From an uncultured Rivibacter sp. (GTDB lineage Bacteria; Pseudomonadota; Gammaproteobacteria; Burkholderiales; Burkholderiaceae): DNA of 64,000 bases. The translations under genes were made by a program, and so were the position numbers. The notes beneath the pieces were generated by a model. It made no database searches. It saw only the letters and a list, made by a program, of their open reading frames with translations, and was not told where the DNA came from. The DNA lies in assembly GCA_946480925.1 (NCBI GenBank), contig CAMLLU010000002.1:1-64000 (forward strand). Direction: 5' to 3'. Numbering within the stretch: the stretch's first letter is position 1; every line of letters begins with the position of its first letter. Below, one piece after another: positions 8,664-16,676 of the stretch.

Positions 8664-9058
8664 AACGAGCCCGGTCCATCTGGGCATCTCTCTCGGCCGG
8701 CATCCGGGGAGGCGCAGTCAACGCGACGGCCGGCCAATCCCTGCTGCGGCACGTCGACGCGCGCCGGGAGGCCGAGCGCGTCCTAGGCGAGCGGGAATGG
8801 AGGCTGCTGAGTTGCTACGGCAAGCTCATGGAAGGGTCACTGGCGGGAAGCTACGTCAGCAGCCTGGCCGGCGAAGAGCAGCTGAAGCTCGTCCGCCGGC
8901 TCCGGTCCGGCGAGACTGTGCCGGTTCACCTGATGCACCGCCATCGCTCCGGATGCCACCGGGCCTCGTCATTGCGGTGGACGCCCTCCGGCCTTGTGAT
9001 GGTCTTCTCCGACCGCGAGGTGCCGGCATGGCACCGCGCGGCCGGCCCAGGAGCCTGA
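8654..9058 (+). CDS. Unknown small protein, 134 aa
   Basis: Start ATG 8654 follows GGAAGGAC, a good Shine-Dalgarno sequence, and overlaps the previous gene. The stop TGA shares bases with the ATG of the next gene (TGATG). The N-terminal half is helical and charged; the C-terminal half contains 'VHLMHRHRSGC' with possible metal-binding His/Cys. No family recognised. Position suggests co-translation with the HAD-like protein downstream. Confidence 0.45.
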   Translation: MAVERARSIWASLSAGIRGGAVNATAGQSLLRHVDARREAERVLGEREWRLLSCYGKLMEGSLAGSYVSSLAGEEQLKLVRRLRSGETVPVHLMHRHRSGCHRASSLRWTPSGLVMVFSDREVPAWHRAAGPGA

Positions 9059-9630
9059 TGCGGGTGCTGTACTGCGGTCTGAGCGGAGTGGTCCACCCGA
9101 GTGCGACCACATATCGGCTCGTCCGCGGCAAAGACCCGTGGCACAACGGACATACCGAGTACGAGGCAGTCCCTTGGCTTACCGAGACCCTGGCTCACTG
9201 GCCTGACGTGAGGGTTGTCCTGACGTCAACCCAACCGTGGAAGCACGGCCTGCCTGCAGTCTTGCAGCGCATGCCAGCACTGGCCGGGCGAGTTGTCGGC
9301 CACACCTTCGAGGACCTAACCACCCAGCCCGTCCGCTCGGTGCGGACCCGCTCTGGCGTAAGCCAGCCGCGTTCGTTCAGCAGCGAGGACTACTGGCGCA
9401 TGAACAAATCCGACATAGTCGCCGCCCATGTTGACTGGCTCAAACCTGAAGCGTGGGTGGCTGTTGACGACGAGGACATTCTCTGGCGGCCAGAGCACGC
9501 GGCACATGTCTGCATCGTGGATGGATGTGAGGGGCTTGGACACCCCGAGGAGCAGGACAGATTGCTGCACTGCTTGCGAGCGAACTTCGGGCCGGGCCGG
9601 GACTCGCTCAGCAGCGAGTTTCAACGTTGA
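9058..9630 (+). CDS. HAD-like protein (HAD_SAK family layout) without the catalytic aspartates, 190 aa
   Basis: The layout matches the HAD domain found in Swiss-army-knife RNA repair proteins. There is a first strand ending in 'GVVHP', then 'LAHWPDVRVVLTSTQPW' (motif II Thr/Ser region), and later 'WVAVDDEDILW' (motif IV acidic pair). In active members the first strand reads DFDGVLHP; here it is GLSGVVHP, so both nucleophile aspartates are replaced (Gly and Ser). It is probably not a phosphatase, and may be a binding protein or a decayed enzyme. Start ATG 9058 overlaps the previous stop. Confidence 0.6.
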   Translation: MRVLYCGLSGVVHPSATTYRLVRGKDPWHNGHTEYEAVPWLTETLAHWPDVRVVLTSTQPWKHGLPAVLQRMPALAGRVVGHTFEDLTTQPVRSVRTRSGVSQPRSFSSEDYWRMNKSDIVAAHVDWLKPEAWVAVDDEDILWRPEHAAHVCIVDGCEGLGHPEEQDRLLHCLRANFGPGRDSLSSEFQR

Positions 9631-9636
9631 AACTCG
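9615..9636. repeat. 22-bp perfect palindrome at the end of the HAD-like gene
   Basis: The arms are CGAGTTTCAA and TTGAAACTCG with centre CG, overlapping the stop codon. It could act as an operator or a cruciform; no T-run follows, so it is a poor terminator. Confidence 0.6.
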
Positions 9637-10146
9637 TAGCGCTGCACGCGCCCTCCATGGAGGCGACGGACTTCTCTCTCGCCTTTGGTCCTGAACATCA
9701 ACTTGGCCACGCCGTGAAGAACTTCTCGTAGCGTACGCGTCGACAACCTTGCCGCCAGCAGGCGGCATGGGTACATTGGCTTTCTCTTTCACCGGCCCAC
9801 GCGCCGGTATCAACAGGCAGACCCCCGGACGGGGTGGACTGCTGTCCCGGCGGCCCGCATCGACTTGCTCGAATGCGTCCGCGGAGCTCCACGAGCTCCA
9901 CAACTCAAGACGTTTCAACCGAAGGCGGCCTCCGCCAACGCTGCTGCATCCGCGGCTGCGTCGCTCTTTAACAAGCCATGCGCAGCCCATCCGCCGGCAT
10001 CCCGCCTTGCACGCGACCCGGAGACTCGGCTGTACCTCTCGCCTCGGTTTTGAGGCGACGGCGCCTCAGCGTTCTGACGGCAATCCCATCCCATTCCGTG
10101 CGCTTGGCTGCTCCAAGGCCAAGCGTTCCAATATAAGCATCCAATC
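9637..10146. other. Intergenic region, no gene supported
   Basis: About 510 bases. Open frames on both strands have shadow-like composition. A short stretch near 9910-9965 would read Ala-rich, but no start or ribosome binding site supports it. I see nothing definite. Confidence 0.4.
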
Positions 10147-10275
10147 ATGAAGAATACGAAGGACTCCAAGGCTAAGAAGAACAGCACCATCGAGGCGAAA
10201 AATCACTGTGCATTGCCCGCGCAGTACGCCATGCGCGAGGAGTGTCAGCCCGACTGCGCTGCGGTTGAAGTGTGA
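10147..10275 (+). CDS. Small ORF, 42 aa, Lys-rich N-terminus and Cys-rich C-terminus
   Basis: ATG 10147 opens a 42-codon frame starting MKNTKDSKAKKN and ending with two Cys near the C-terminus (ECQPDCAAVEV). It ends 15 bases before the next gene, whose ribosome binding site (AGAAGGGA) lies in the gap. No family is recognised. It may be a leader peptide or a small protein of the same transcript. Confidence 0.35.
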   Translation: MKNTKDSKAKKNSTIEAKNHCALPAQYAMREECQPDCAAVEV

Positions 10276-10290
10276 AGAAGGGACTTCTAC

Positions 10291-10863
10291 ATGCACTTCA
10301 CCAAGAACACGAAGTCCGTCGGGCAACTAGGCCCGACGGGACCGTATGCCACGCCGGCCGGCGCAGAAGGCAGAACGTTCGAGCTCACCGTCGACTCCAT
10401 CTACGAGCTTTGGCTCGTGGACACCTTCACCGGCTGGTCATACGAGAAGCTTTGGACTTCAGAGCCTCATCCCTTTGACGAGCTCGACATGAAGCTCACG
10501 TTCAAAGAACGCACCATTGCCATCGAAGACCTCCGATGGCTGCTGGAGCGGGTGTTCCGGTTGCACCGGGGAAGCAGTACCTTGCGTTGCCCGCTCGTCA
10601 GGCCTTCAAGCAGGCGCAGCAGCGGCGGCCCCAGCAAGCTGGTTCTCGACACACTCGTGCAGAAGGTCCACCTCTATCTCACGGGATACGACCTATCCGC
10701 GCTGCTCGACGACGTACCGGCGGCGGGTGACTGGGCGCTTCGAGTGAAGAACAAGTCCATCCCCACCTTCGAAGACGGCCTTGCGGCTTGTGAGGCTTAC
10801 CTGCAGGTGTGCTTCGACTGCGTGCGACTCACCTACTTCTACGAGACGAACTACCTTCGTTGA
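10291..10863 (+). CDS. Unknown protein, 190 aa, with a suspicious internal segment
   Basis: A Shine-Dalgarno AAGAAGGGA precedes ATG 10291. The N-terminal part (TFELTVDSIYELWLVDTF) and the C-terminal part (VLDTLVQKVHLYLTGYDLSALLDDV) look like normal folded protein. Between about 10558 and 10640 the frame reads an Arg/Ser-rich stretch, while the +2 frame reads 'VPVAPGKQYLALPARQAF', which looks more natural. Two compensating indels or a sequencing error are possible. No family is recognised. Confidence 0.5.
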   Translation: MHFTKNTKSVGQLGPTGPYATPAGAEGRTFELTVDSIYELWLVDTFTGWSYEKLWTSEPHPFDELDMKLTFKERTIAIEDLRWLLERVFRLHRGSSTLRCPLVRPSSRRSSGGPSKLVLDTLVQKVHLYLTGYDLSALLDDVPAAGDWALRVKNKSIPTFEDGLAACEAYLQVCFDCVRLTYFYETNYLR

Positions 10864-10871
10864 GCCACGCA

Positions 10872-10906
10872 CGACGGAAGAGCCTTTGCACATCGCTCTT
10901 CCGTCG
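10872..10906 (+). terminator. Hairpin after the 190-aa gene
   Basis: A 12-bp perfect stem CGACGGAAGAGC/GCTCTTCCGTCG with an 11-nt loop starts 9 bases after the stop at 10863. There is no strong T-run. Confidence 0.55.
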
Positions 10907-11035
10907 CGTCCAGCTGCGACAGCAACCAATCTTTGCGCGATGTGAGCCGGCCGCGTGGCCTGCCCATCGTTCTCTTCCAATACATCGGACGTCTAGGCGA
11001 CTGCCGCAGACGCCCGGTTCTAGCGAAACAAGTAA

Positions 11036-11659
11036 ATGAAAACTATGCAAGAACCCACCATCTTCAAGTTCCGCGCCGAATGCGCCACCGACGTGCAGGC
11101 AGTTCGTGCCGTGCTCCTCCCATGGCTGTTTGACTGGTGCGAGCGTCGAGTCAATATCGACCACGAGGGACTCGAGTACCCGGGCCCAGATGTCGACGTC
11201 GAGTTCAGCGTGCTTTCAGGCGGCCCTTCCCTGAACGAAATTCGTTGGCTGCTTGACGGCATCGACAACTGTCACGTGGTAGCCGAGAGCATTGAGCACG
11301 CTGCGGACTACACGGGTGAGCGCGCAACTCGGCGCGCTTTCACAGCACCGGCTGAGCTGCCCCCCTCCGATGTACTCGGTCAAGCCGTGGGCGCTGCGCG
11401 GGTGAGACTGCAGGTGCTTCAGCTTGAGATGGAACGGATTCAGAGTCTCGTTGCAACCTACAACGCGGCGCTCAGGCAAGGGACGAAATGGAAGGCTCCA
11501 GCACCTGACGCACCAGCGCCAGGCTGGGTCGTTCCGGTTCCTGGTCCGACCGAGGGCTTGACGGCAATCAGGCGCATCTCGGCACCGCTCGACAGCAAGA
11601 AGTGGAAGAGCAAGGGGGACGCCATCGTGAAGGGTCGCCTTATCACCATCAGCGCCTGA
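11036..11659 (+). CDS. Unknown protein, 207 aa
   Basis: The N-terminal ~75 residues (IFKFRAECATDVQAV, then VDVEFSVLSGGPSLNEIRWLL) have an alpha/beta look similar to the start of the preceding 190-aa protein. That protein also has a 'DLRWLLE' segment, so the two may be distant relatives. Residues about 120-155 form an amphipathic helix (RVRLQVLQLEMERIQSLV) that could be a coiled coil. The C-terminus is Pro-rich then basic. No known family is recognised. It ends at the strong hairpin at 11704. Confidence 0.5.
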   Translation: MKTMQEPTIFKFRAECATDVQAVRAVLLPWLFDWCERRVNIDHEGLEYPGPDVDVEFSVLSGGPSLNEIRWLLDGIDNCHVVAESIEHAADYTGERATRRAFTAPAELPPSDVLGQAVGAARVRLQVLQLEMERIQSLVATYNAALRQGTKWKAPAPDAPAPGWVVPVPGPTEGLTAIRRISAPLDSKKWKSKGDAIVKGRLITISA

Positions 11660-11703
11660 GCTGCGCCCGAACAGTGCCGCTGATTGCCAACAAGCGGCCT
11701 CTA

Positions 11704-11737
11704 ACAGAAGGGCGAGGCATCATGCTCGCCCTTCTGT
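11704..11737. terminator. Bidirectional hairpin between convergent genes
   Basis: A 13-bp perfect stem ACAGAAGGGCGAG/CTCGCCCTTCTGT with an 8-nt loop lies between the stop of the plus-strand gene (11659) and the stop of the minus-strand gene (11796). Confidence 0.65.
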
Positions 11738-11795
11738 CGTACTGTGAAACGTCAACCTTCCTCGACCGAGAGACCCTCGGCGGCCGCACGATGCT

Positions 11796-12578
11796 TCACT
11801 GCGCCGTGCCGGTAGGCTTGTATCCATGGGTAGCCGCCAGATTGGATAGGTCCTTGTCGCTGGCCCAGCCCCTCGGCCGGGCGAATGGCGTGCCAGTGGC
11901 TTGGTCAATCATTCGACTGAAGGCGAACCAAGACAGCTTCCAGTCGCGTTCCCCTTCATTGCTCAGCATTGCCCGCAGCTTGTCCTTGTCGTAGGTCTTG
12001 CCCACTTTCGCTCGCTCCTTGTACGTCTCGATGTCGCGACCGACTTCATCCATGAGTGCCAGCAGGCGGCTGACCTTGTCACTCAGTGAGTCGAGGTTTA
12101 GCGCTGGCGCTGTTGTCGTGCCAGCGGACGAACCGCTAAGCGCAGCGATGACCTCTGCGGCGAGCTCCGAGTCCTTCAGGAGTTGAGCGACGAGGCGGTC
12201 CCTGTGCCGTGCCCTAAGCCGCTGTGCCTTGCCAGCCTCGAAAGCAGCCTTGTGGGCATCGCTCTTCACCTTCTTCTCGAGGAGCTTCGACTCGACATAG
12301 GCGATTTCTGGGCCGGACAGTCCCTGGTCGGCGAAGGTCCGTCTATCGGCCGCAGTCAGCGCGCCTGTACCAGCGGGCAGCGTGTGGTCGAGGTACACGG
12401 GCACGCGAACCTGCTTCGCCATTGAACCCACCGCGACATCCTTCAATACCTTCTTGACGACGTGAATGGGTCCGGGGCCGACGCCTTCTGCGAGGCGCTG
12501 GACAACCATGATGTGAAGGGGCTGGTGGCGGGTCTTCTTTGCGGCAGTGCCGGCGTTCGGCGTCGTTGCTTGGGCCAT
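11796..12578 (-). CDS. Unknown element protein, 260 aa
   Basis: The start at ATG 12578 (MAQATTPNAGTAAKK) was chosen because the longer open frame upstream runs through the GC-rich structured region and is not protein-like. Visible features are a basic N-terminus, a central charged helical stretch rich in Lys/Arg (about 95-150), a low-complexity 'SSAGTTTAP' linker, and a C-terminal helical part with 'DWKLSWFAFSRMID'. It has the look of a plasmid or island accessory DNA-binding protein, but no family is recognised. It is divergent from the 377-aa gene across the hairpin cluster. Confidence 0.5.
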   Translation of the reverse strand: MAQATTPNAGTAAKKTRHQPLHIMVVQRLAEGVGPGPIHVVKKVLKDVAVGSMAKQVRVPVYLDHTLPAGTGALTAADRRTFADQGLSGPEIAYVESKLLEKKVKSDAHKAAFEAGKAQRLRARHRDRLVAQLLKDSELAAEVIAALSGSSAGTTTAPALNLDSLSDKVSRLLALMDEVGRDIETYKERAKVGKTYDKDKLRAMLSNEGERDWKLSWFAFSRMIDQATGTPFARPRGWASDKDLSNLAATHGYKPTGTAQ

Positions 12579-12889
12579 TGGTTCAGGGCTGTGTGGCTGG
12601 TTGCAGTGCTCTCGTATAGCAATCGCCGTCAACACCTCATCGCCTGCACGTTGCGGGCGACGCTTCGATGCACTTTGGCGCCGGCGCACGACAGCGCACT
12701 GGCGGGCAGCGAAGGTGCACATGTGTCGGCGCCGGCTCTGTTCCTTCGGCAGTCGCCAGCGCCAGACTTGCGGAGCTGTTGGCGAGCCCGTAACGGCGGG
12801 ACGCTGGTTCGGCTTTGTCGCCGCTTGCGGTAGCACGGGGCGACACAGGCCAGACCGTCGGGAGGCGGCTGCCAAAGCCCCGGAGGGGT

Positions 12890-13061
12890 GGTCTGCGGAC
12901 GCGGACCAGTCCGGCGGGAGCCGGACCGGCGGAGACGGGCGGTCAGCCCGGCTCCATGGGGACGACCCGGCGGCAGTGCCGACCGCCGAGTCCCCGGGAC
13001 GGGGATGAGGCGGTCGGGGCTGGGGGCGCGGAGCGCTCACTCCCCGGCCGGGTCGTCCCCA
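12890..13061. repeat. Cluster of near-perfect GC-rich inverted repeats (possible origin or structured RNA)
   Basis: Five stems occur in order. Hairpin one is 12890-12907 (GGTCTGC/GCGGACC, loop GGAC, one G-T pair). Hairpin two is 12909-12926 (GTCCGGC/GCCGGAC, loop GGGA). Hairpin three is 12931-12955 (GGAG.CGGGC/GCCCG.CTCC). A long arm follows at 12957-12971 with 13047-13061 (15 bp perfect). It encloses CCGACCGCC/GGCGGTCGG (12979-12987 with 13009-13017), which itself encloses TCCCC/GGGGA. The cluster sits between divergent genes 12578 (minus) and 13165 (plus). No protein frame is credible here. Confidence 0.7.
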
Positions 13062-13164
13062 CAGGCGTGACGCGGGCCCTGGAGGGGCCAAGCACGCCAA
13101 CGTCGACCGGGTGCGCACTCGTAGTGCCTATACGCCCGAAAGCGAGTGCGCTTTCGGAGCCCTG

Positions 13165-14298
13165 ATGACAGCCAACACCACGAAGACCCCACGGCCCTTG
13201 CAGCTCCTGCGGGCAGGGACCCCGCAGACCGAGTCAGCGACCGCGGCAGCGGTCGCCACCGCCTTTTCGGTTGCACCGGCGGAGGGCGCATCTACGCAAG
13301 CGTCCACCAACAATCACGCGCCTGGCGGCGGCGAGAGTGCGCTGTCCCGCGGCGTGCGATTGCGCGACGCGGCACCACGCAAGCGCAAGGTTCCTTCGGC
13401 CGAGCCCTTGGCGAAATTCAGGGCGACGGGCATCGCGACCTGGGTCCAGGCCCAGGACTACGAGTGGGCTGCCACCCTATGCGTCGGCCACTTCGGTCTG
13501 GTCAGCGCTCGGCAACTGGGCGAGTGGGTCTTCAGACACCTTGCCACCCCAGCGGCGCGACACCGACAAGCGCAGGCACTGACCCTGCGCCTGTGCCCGC
13601 AGGCCCGGGCAGCCAGCCTCGCGCAGCGCTTGGCAACCGCCGGTCATCGGCCCGTGCTGCGGACGCTCGGGCGCAAGAAGGTCGGCAACCGCTTCTACTA
13701 CTACCTCAATGCCGCCGGCCTGCGGCATATGCAGGAGAACTATGGCCTGGCCCTGCCTGACGCATCGAAGTCACTGACCACGGCGAGCGACATGACCAAG
13801 CGTGCGCTCGCGTTCGAGCACTTCCTGACCCTACATCGCGCCGACAAAGACCTGTCGTTTGTGGGACCCGCTGCCCTGGCGGCCGATGTTGCCCGCCAGC
13901 AGACGCTGGAACCGCTCGAGCGAGCCCTCTTGAGCTGCCTGTCCAACCTGTGGGGCGCCGTCAGTGGGAGCGGGAAGGTGACCTACTTCTATTTGGCCGA
14001 CCGCCCAGGTTCATCGAACGGCGCCAATGTGGCCCACTACCGGGAGCTCGCAAAGGCGACCTCGCTGCTGCTTGGGCACACCGTCGGCATCGAGGTCATC
14101 GGCCGCCGGATGCCGACGGAGGCGGACGGTTCGCTGAGCGACACCCAGCTCGCGAGGTCGGTCGTGACTGCATCGGCCAATGAGGTCTTCTGGACCAAGA
14201 AGACAGGCTATCGGGCGGACAGGATTGTCAGGTTCTTCCCGTCACTGAAGCCACACGAAGCGCGTATCCGACTGCTGATGGTGCGCGACCGTGCTTAG
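13165..14298 (+). CDS. Winged-helix protein, replication-relaxation-like, 377 aa
   Basis: After a low-complexity, Pro/Ala/Thr-rich N-terminus (~75 residues), a winged-helix-like region reads 'LVSARQLGEWVF', later 'RTLGRKKVGNRFYYYLNAAGLRHM'. A longer C-terminal alpha/beta part follows. This layout is similar to the replication-relaxation family of plasmids and conjugative elements. ATG 13165 is used; the open frame begins earlier but inside the hairpin cluster. It overlaps the next gene by 8 bases, and the two products share the same layout, so they may act as a pair. The function is inferred only. Confidence 0.5.
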   Translation: MTANTTKTPRPLQLLRAGTPQTESATAAAVATAFSVAPAEGASTQASTNNHAPGGGESALSRGVRLRDAAPRKRKVPSAEPLAKFRATGIATWVQAQDYEWAATLCVGHFGLVSARQLGEWVFRHLATPAARHRQAQALTLRLCPQARAASLAQRLATAGHRPVLRTLGRKKVGNRFYYYLNAAGLRHMQENYGLALPDASKSLTTASDMTKRALAFEHFLTLHRADKDLSFVGPAALAADVARQQTLEPLERALLSCLSNLWGAVSGSGKVTYFYLADRPGSSNGANVAHYRELAKATSLLLGHTVGIEVIGRRMPTEADGSLSDTQLARSVVTASANEVFWTKKTGYRADRIVRFFPSLKPHEARIRLLMVRDRA

Positions 14299-15499
14299 CG
14301 ACATGCTGCCTGCGCTGATGCCCAACGCCCGAGAACTGCTCGAGCCGTCGAGCCCCTGGGTCTTCGATGAAGAGTCTGCGGCCGAACTCGGGCTGCTGCA
14401 TGCGATGGGCGTTCTGGGCTCCATGCGGGAGGCCGAGCTGGCCTTGTTCTTTCGAGGCAGCGTCGAGCAAGACCTGGAGGCGCAAGGGCACGGGAGCGAA
14501 GTCTCTGTTTGCTATCCAGCGTGTAGTGGACGCGGCCGGGTCACCAGCGACAGCGCCCTGCATGCAACCCGCCGCCGATTGCGCGGGCTGGTGGAACAAA
14601 ACCTGCTCGCCGTGGCAACCGTCGCGCGCACGACGCCAGACCATCTGAACGGGCGCTACTACTGGCTCACCCGCAAAGGCATCAGGCGCCTCCTCGACGC
14701 GGGCTACCGGGTGAGAAGCCGACAGAACGTCGACAACATGACGCATGTCGGGTCGGTTCAGGACCAGCACCGTGTTCTCGAGCAGCAATACATCATCGCG
14801 CGCAGGCTCATCAACCCGTTGATACGGGTCTGGGGCGAGTACGCCATTCGGGCTGGCCTGGCCAGGCAGCCGGTTCCCAAGAGTGGAGCGACCGAGCCGC
14901 CGACCGTGAAGCAGAAACTCGTCACTATGTCGAGTGAGCTGTACCTCGGGCCTGCGGAGCTTGGTCACGCTGGCGTCGCCAATACAACGGCCAACCGCCG
15001 CTACTTCACGCGACAGCCCGACGTACTACTGCTCGACGAGCAAGCCGAACGCGACCGATATCGAGATGCCATCGGACGGAATTTTGAGGCGCGACCACCC
15101 CATGCCTTCGGAGACGTCGAGTGGGCGGAAGTGGAGGCGAGCAAGAAGGACGCAGTCACCCAAGCGAAGTCGTTCAACGGCATCTTCTATCTGGGCGAAT
15201 TCCTCGACCGCACACTGGAGCGTGGACTGGTCACCCGGTTCACCTTGGTCACACGCAACCACCCGCACACAAACTTGCGCGCGAAGCTGCTGGACGCGTA
15301 CGAGCGGTGGTTGGCACAGCCGGACGTGCAGACCATGCTGAAGAAGAAGGCCATTCTCACCCGTGGTTTCGACCCGCGGCGGCTGGGCGAGCAGGTCTGG
15401 GTCGCGGAGCTGACGCAGGACTCGGAGCACCGCTTGAGCGGCGTCCGCATGGAGACCATGGCGTCCATCGCCGAGCGCAATTGGCGGGGCCAGGTCTGA
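14291..15499 (+). CDS. Winged-helix protein with PD-(D/E)XK-like C-terminus, 402 aa
   Basis: The N-terminal region is a winged helix (GVLGSMREAELALFF, recognition region, wing 'NGRYYWLTRKGIRRLL'). The C-terminal region has 'RQPDVLLLDE' and, after a loop, 'EWAEVEASKK', which fits a PD-(D/E)XK arrangement (Asp, then E-x-E/K). The start is GTG 14291 overlapping the previous gene, or ATG 14303. It is probably a paralogue of the preceding protein and may be part of a relaxosome or DNA-processing complex, but no relaxase is nearby. Confidence 0.5.
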   Translation: MLSDMLPALMPNARELLEPSSPWVFDEESAAELGLLHAMGVLGSMREAELALFFRGSVEQDLEAQGHGSEVSVCYPACSGRGRVTSDSALHATRRRLRGLVEQNLLAVATVARTTPDHLNGRYYWLTRKGIRRLLDAGYRVRSRQNVDNMTHVGSVQDQHRVLEQQYIIARRLINPLIRVWGEYAIRAGLARQPVPKSGATEPPTVKQKLVTMSSELYLGPAELGHAGVANTTANRRYFTRQPDVLLLDEQAERDRYRDAIGRNFEARPPHAFGDVEWAEVEASKKDAVTQAKSFNGIFYLGEFLDRTLERGLVTRFTLVTRNHPHTNLRAKLLDAYERWLAQPDVQTMLKKKAILTRGFDPRRLGEQVWVAELTQDSEHRLSGVRMETMASIAERNWRGQV

Positions 15500-15606
15500 C
15501 CAACGCGTGGTGTCCAGGCGAGGCATCAACCAAACAACAGCGGTGCCTACACGCATTGCCGCACGGGACACCCTGCGGCTTCAAGGAACACTCTAGAGAG
15601 GAAAAC

Positions 15607-16314
15607 ATGGCAATCGAAGAGGATGGGCGGTTCTCGCCCAATGCGACCAAGGCGGCGCTTGAGTTGTTCTCGGCCACAGACATGGCCCGCATCCTGCACA
15701 AGCTGGATTGCGGTCTCACGCGGGACCAGGTGGCGCTGATTGCGGGCGCTTACGAGCAACTGTTCACGCCGGCCACGGTGCGCCGCAGCGCGAGCGGCCT
15801 GGTCCGCGAGCGGCTGATGAAGAAGGTGCAGGACATCTTCACGTCGCCGCGGCAAGTGCAACCCGTGGCCTTGGCGTGTGAGCAACTTCATCGCGACGTG
15901 CTCGACGTAAGGGACGGCGATTGGGCCGGGCTCTACGTCCGGCTGGCGATTGCGCTAGGAATGGACCCGGCGGCTGCGGAGTGCGCGCACTCCGTGGTTC
16001 GAATGCGGCGAGAGCAAGGAAAGAAAGGCGAAGACGCGATGTTCGCTGCGGAGCAGTTTGCGCAGATGTGGCCTGCGTCGGACCGCCTGGCCCTTGACGG
16101 CACGCGTGAACTCGAGGGCGTCCTCCGAGACGTCGCAAGAACCTGCATCGCCGTCGCGCGAAAGGGAGCCATCGAATCGTTCAGGACCGAGGATGAGCGC
16201 GAACAACGCGCGCTACGAGCTTCCAGCCGGCCACGGGGGAGGAAGCCACAGACGAGCGGTCGTTCGGACGCGACTGGACGGTCGTTGCAGCATCAGTGCC
16301 GTGTGGAGGGATAA
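15607..16314 (+). CDS. Unknown helical protein, 235 aa
   Basis: ATG 15607 has AGAGAGG 6-12 bases upstream, so the start is well supported; the long frame upstream is a shadow of the previous gene. The product is mostly alpha-helical and charged, with no signal peptide or membrane segment and a Ser/Arg/Gly-rich C-terminal tail after about residue 200. No family is recognised. It is likely transcribed with the two winged-helix genes. Confidence 0.5.
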   Translation: MAIEEDGRFSPNATKAALELFSATDMARILHKLDCGLTRDQVALIAGAYEQLFTPATVRRSASGLVRERLMKKVQDIFTSPRQVQPVALACEQLHRDVLDVRDGDWAGLYVRLAIALGMDPAAAECAHSVVRMRREQGKKGEDAMFAAEQFAQMWPASDRLALDGTRELEGVLRDVARTCIAVARKGAIESFRTEDEREQRALRASSRPRGRKPQTSGRSDATGRSLQHQCRVEG

Positions 16315-16350
16315 ACGCCTCGGCTATACAGAATTTTGGGAGAACAGCGA

Positions 16351-16650
16351 ATGAACACACGCGACCAACTGGTGGCTCTTGCGAACGAGGTCGGGGGAGA
16401 TTTCCACGAATTCACATTCGCTCGGCTCACGGCAATCTTGGCTGCTTGGGAGGGCGCAGGGGAGCCGCCCAGTGAGGTGAAGGTGCTGTCGACCTTCGAG
16501 TACGCCGCGCTCGTGCTTGCAGCGGGGCGCGAGGACCTACTCGGCCGCTCGCCAGTGGGCCACTTCCTTCTGATGGATGGCTGGTTGCAGAAGTGGGTCA
16601 TGGAGACCCGTGGTTGGGGCAGCCTCGTCGGTACCCGCATCGGTGTTTGA
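16351..16650 (+). CDS. Unknown small protein, 99 aa
   Basis: ATG 16351 with GGGAGA upstream is preferred over TTG 16336. The sequence is compact and helical (MNTRDQLVALANEVGGDF, then 'TFEYAALVLAAG'), ending in a Trp-rich stretch. No family is recognised. It is followed immediately by a strong terminator, so it is the last gene of this transcript. Confidence 0.55.
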   Translation: MNTRDQLVALANEVGGDFHEFTFARLTAILAAWEGAGEPPSEVKVLSTFEYAALVLAAGREDLLGRSPVGHFLLMDGWLQKWVMETRGWGSLVGTRIGV

Positions 16651-16654
16651 TTTT

Positions 16655-16676
16655 GTCTCCGCCTTCGGGCGGAGAC
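16655..16676 (+). terminator. Strong hairpin with UUCG tetraloop
   Basis: A 9-bp perfect stem GTCTCCGCC/GGCGGAGAC capped by TTCG, followed by CTTCTTT. It is flanked on the left by TTTT, so it could also work in the other direction. Confidence 0.8.

Noticed and set aside
8015..8752. Long open frame on the minus strand (245 codons)
   Set aside because: It is antisense to a plus-strand series of overlapping genes (8118, 8654, 9058) with better start signals; its composition looks like a shadow of GC-rich coding DNA.
9749..10150. 133-codon plus-strand frame in the gap after the HAD-like gene
   Set aside because: No ribosome binding site, and the composition (Arg/Pro/His/Ser) is typical of non-coding GC-rich DNA.
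12579..13118. Open-frame extension upstream of the 260-aa minus-strand gene
   Set aside because: It runs through the hairpin cluster, is Arg/Pro/Ser-rich and not protein-like; ATG 12578 is a reasonable start.
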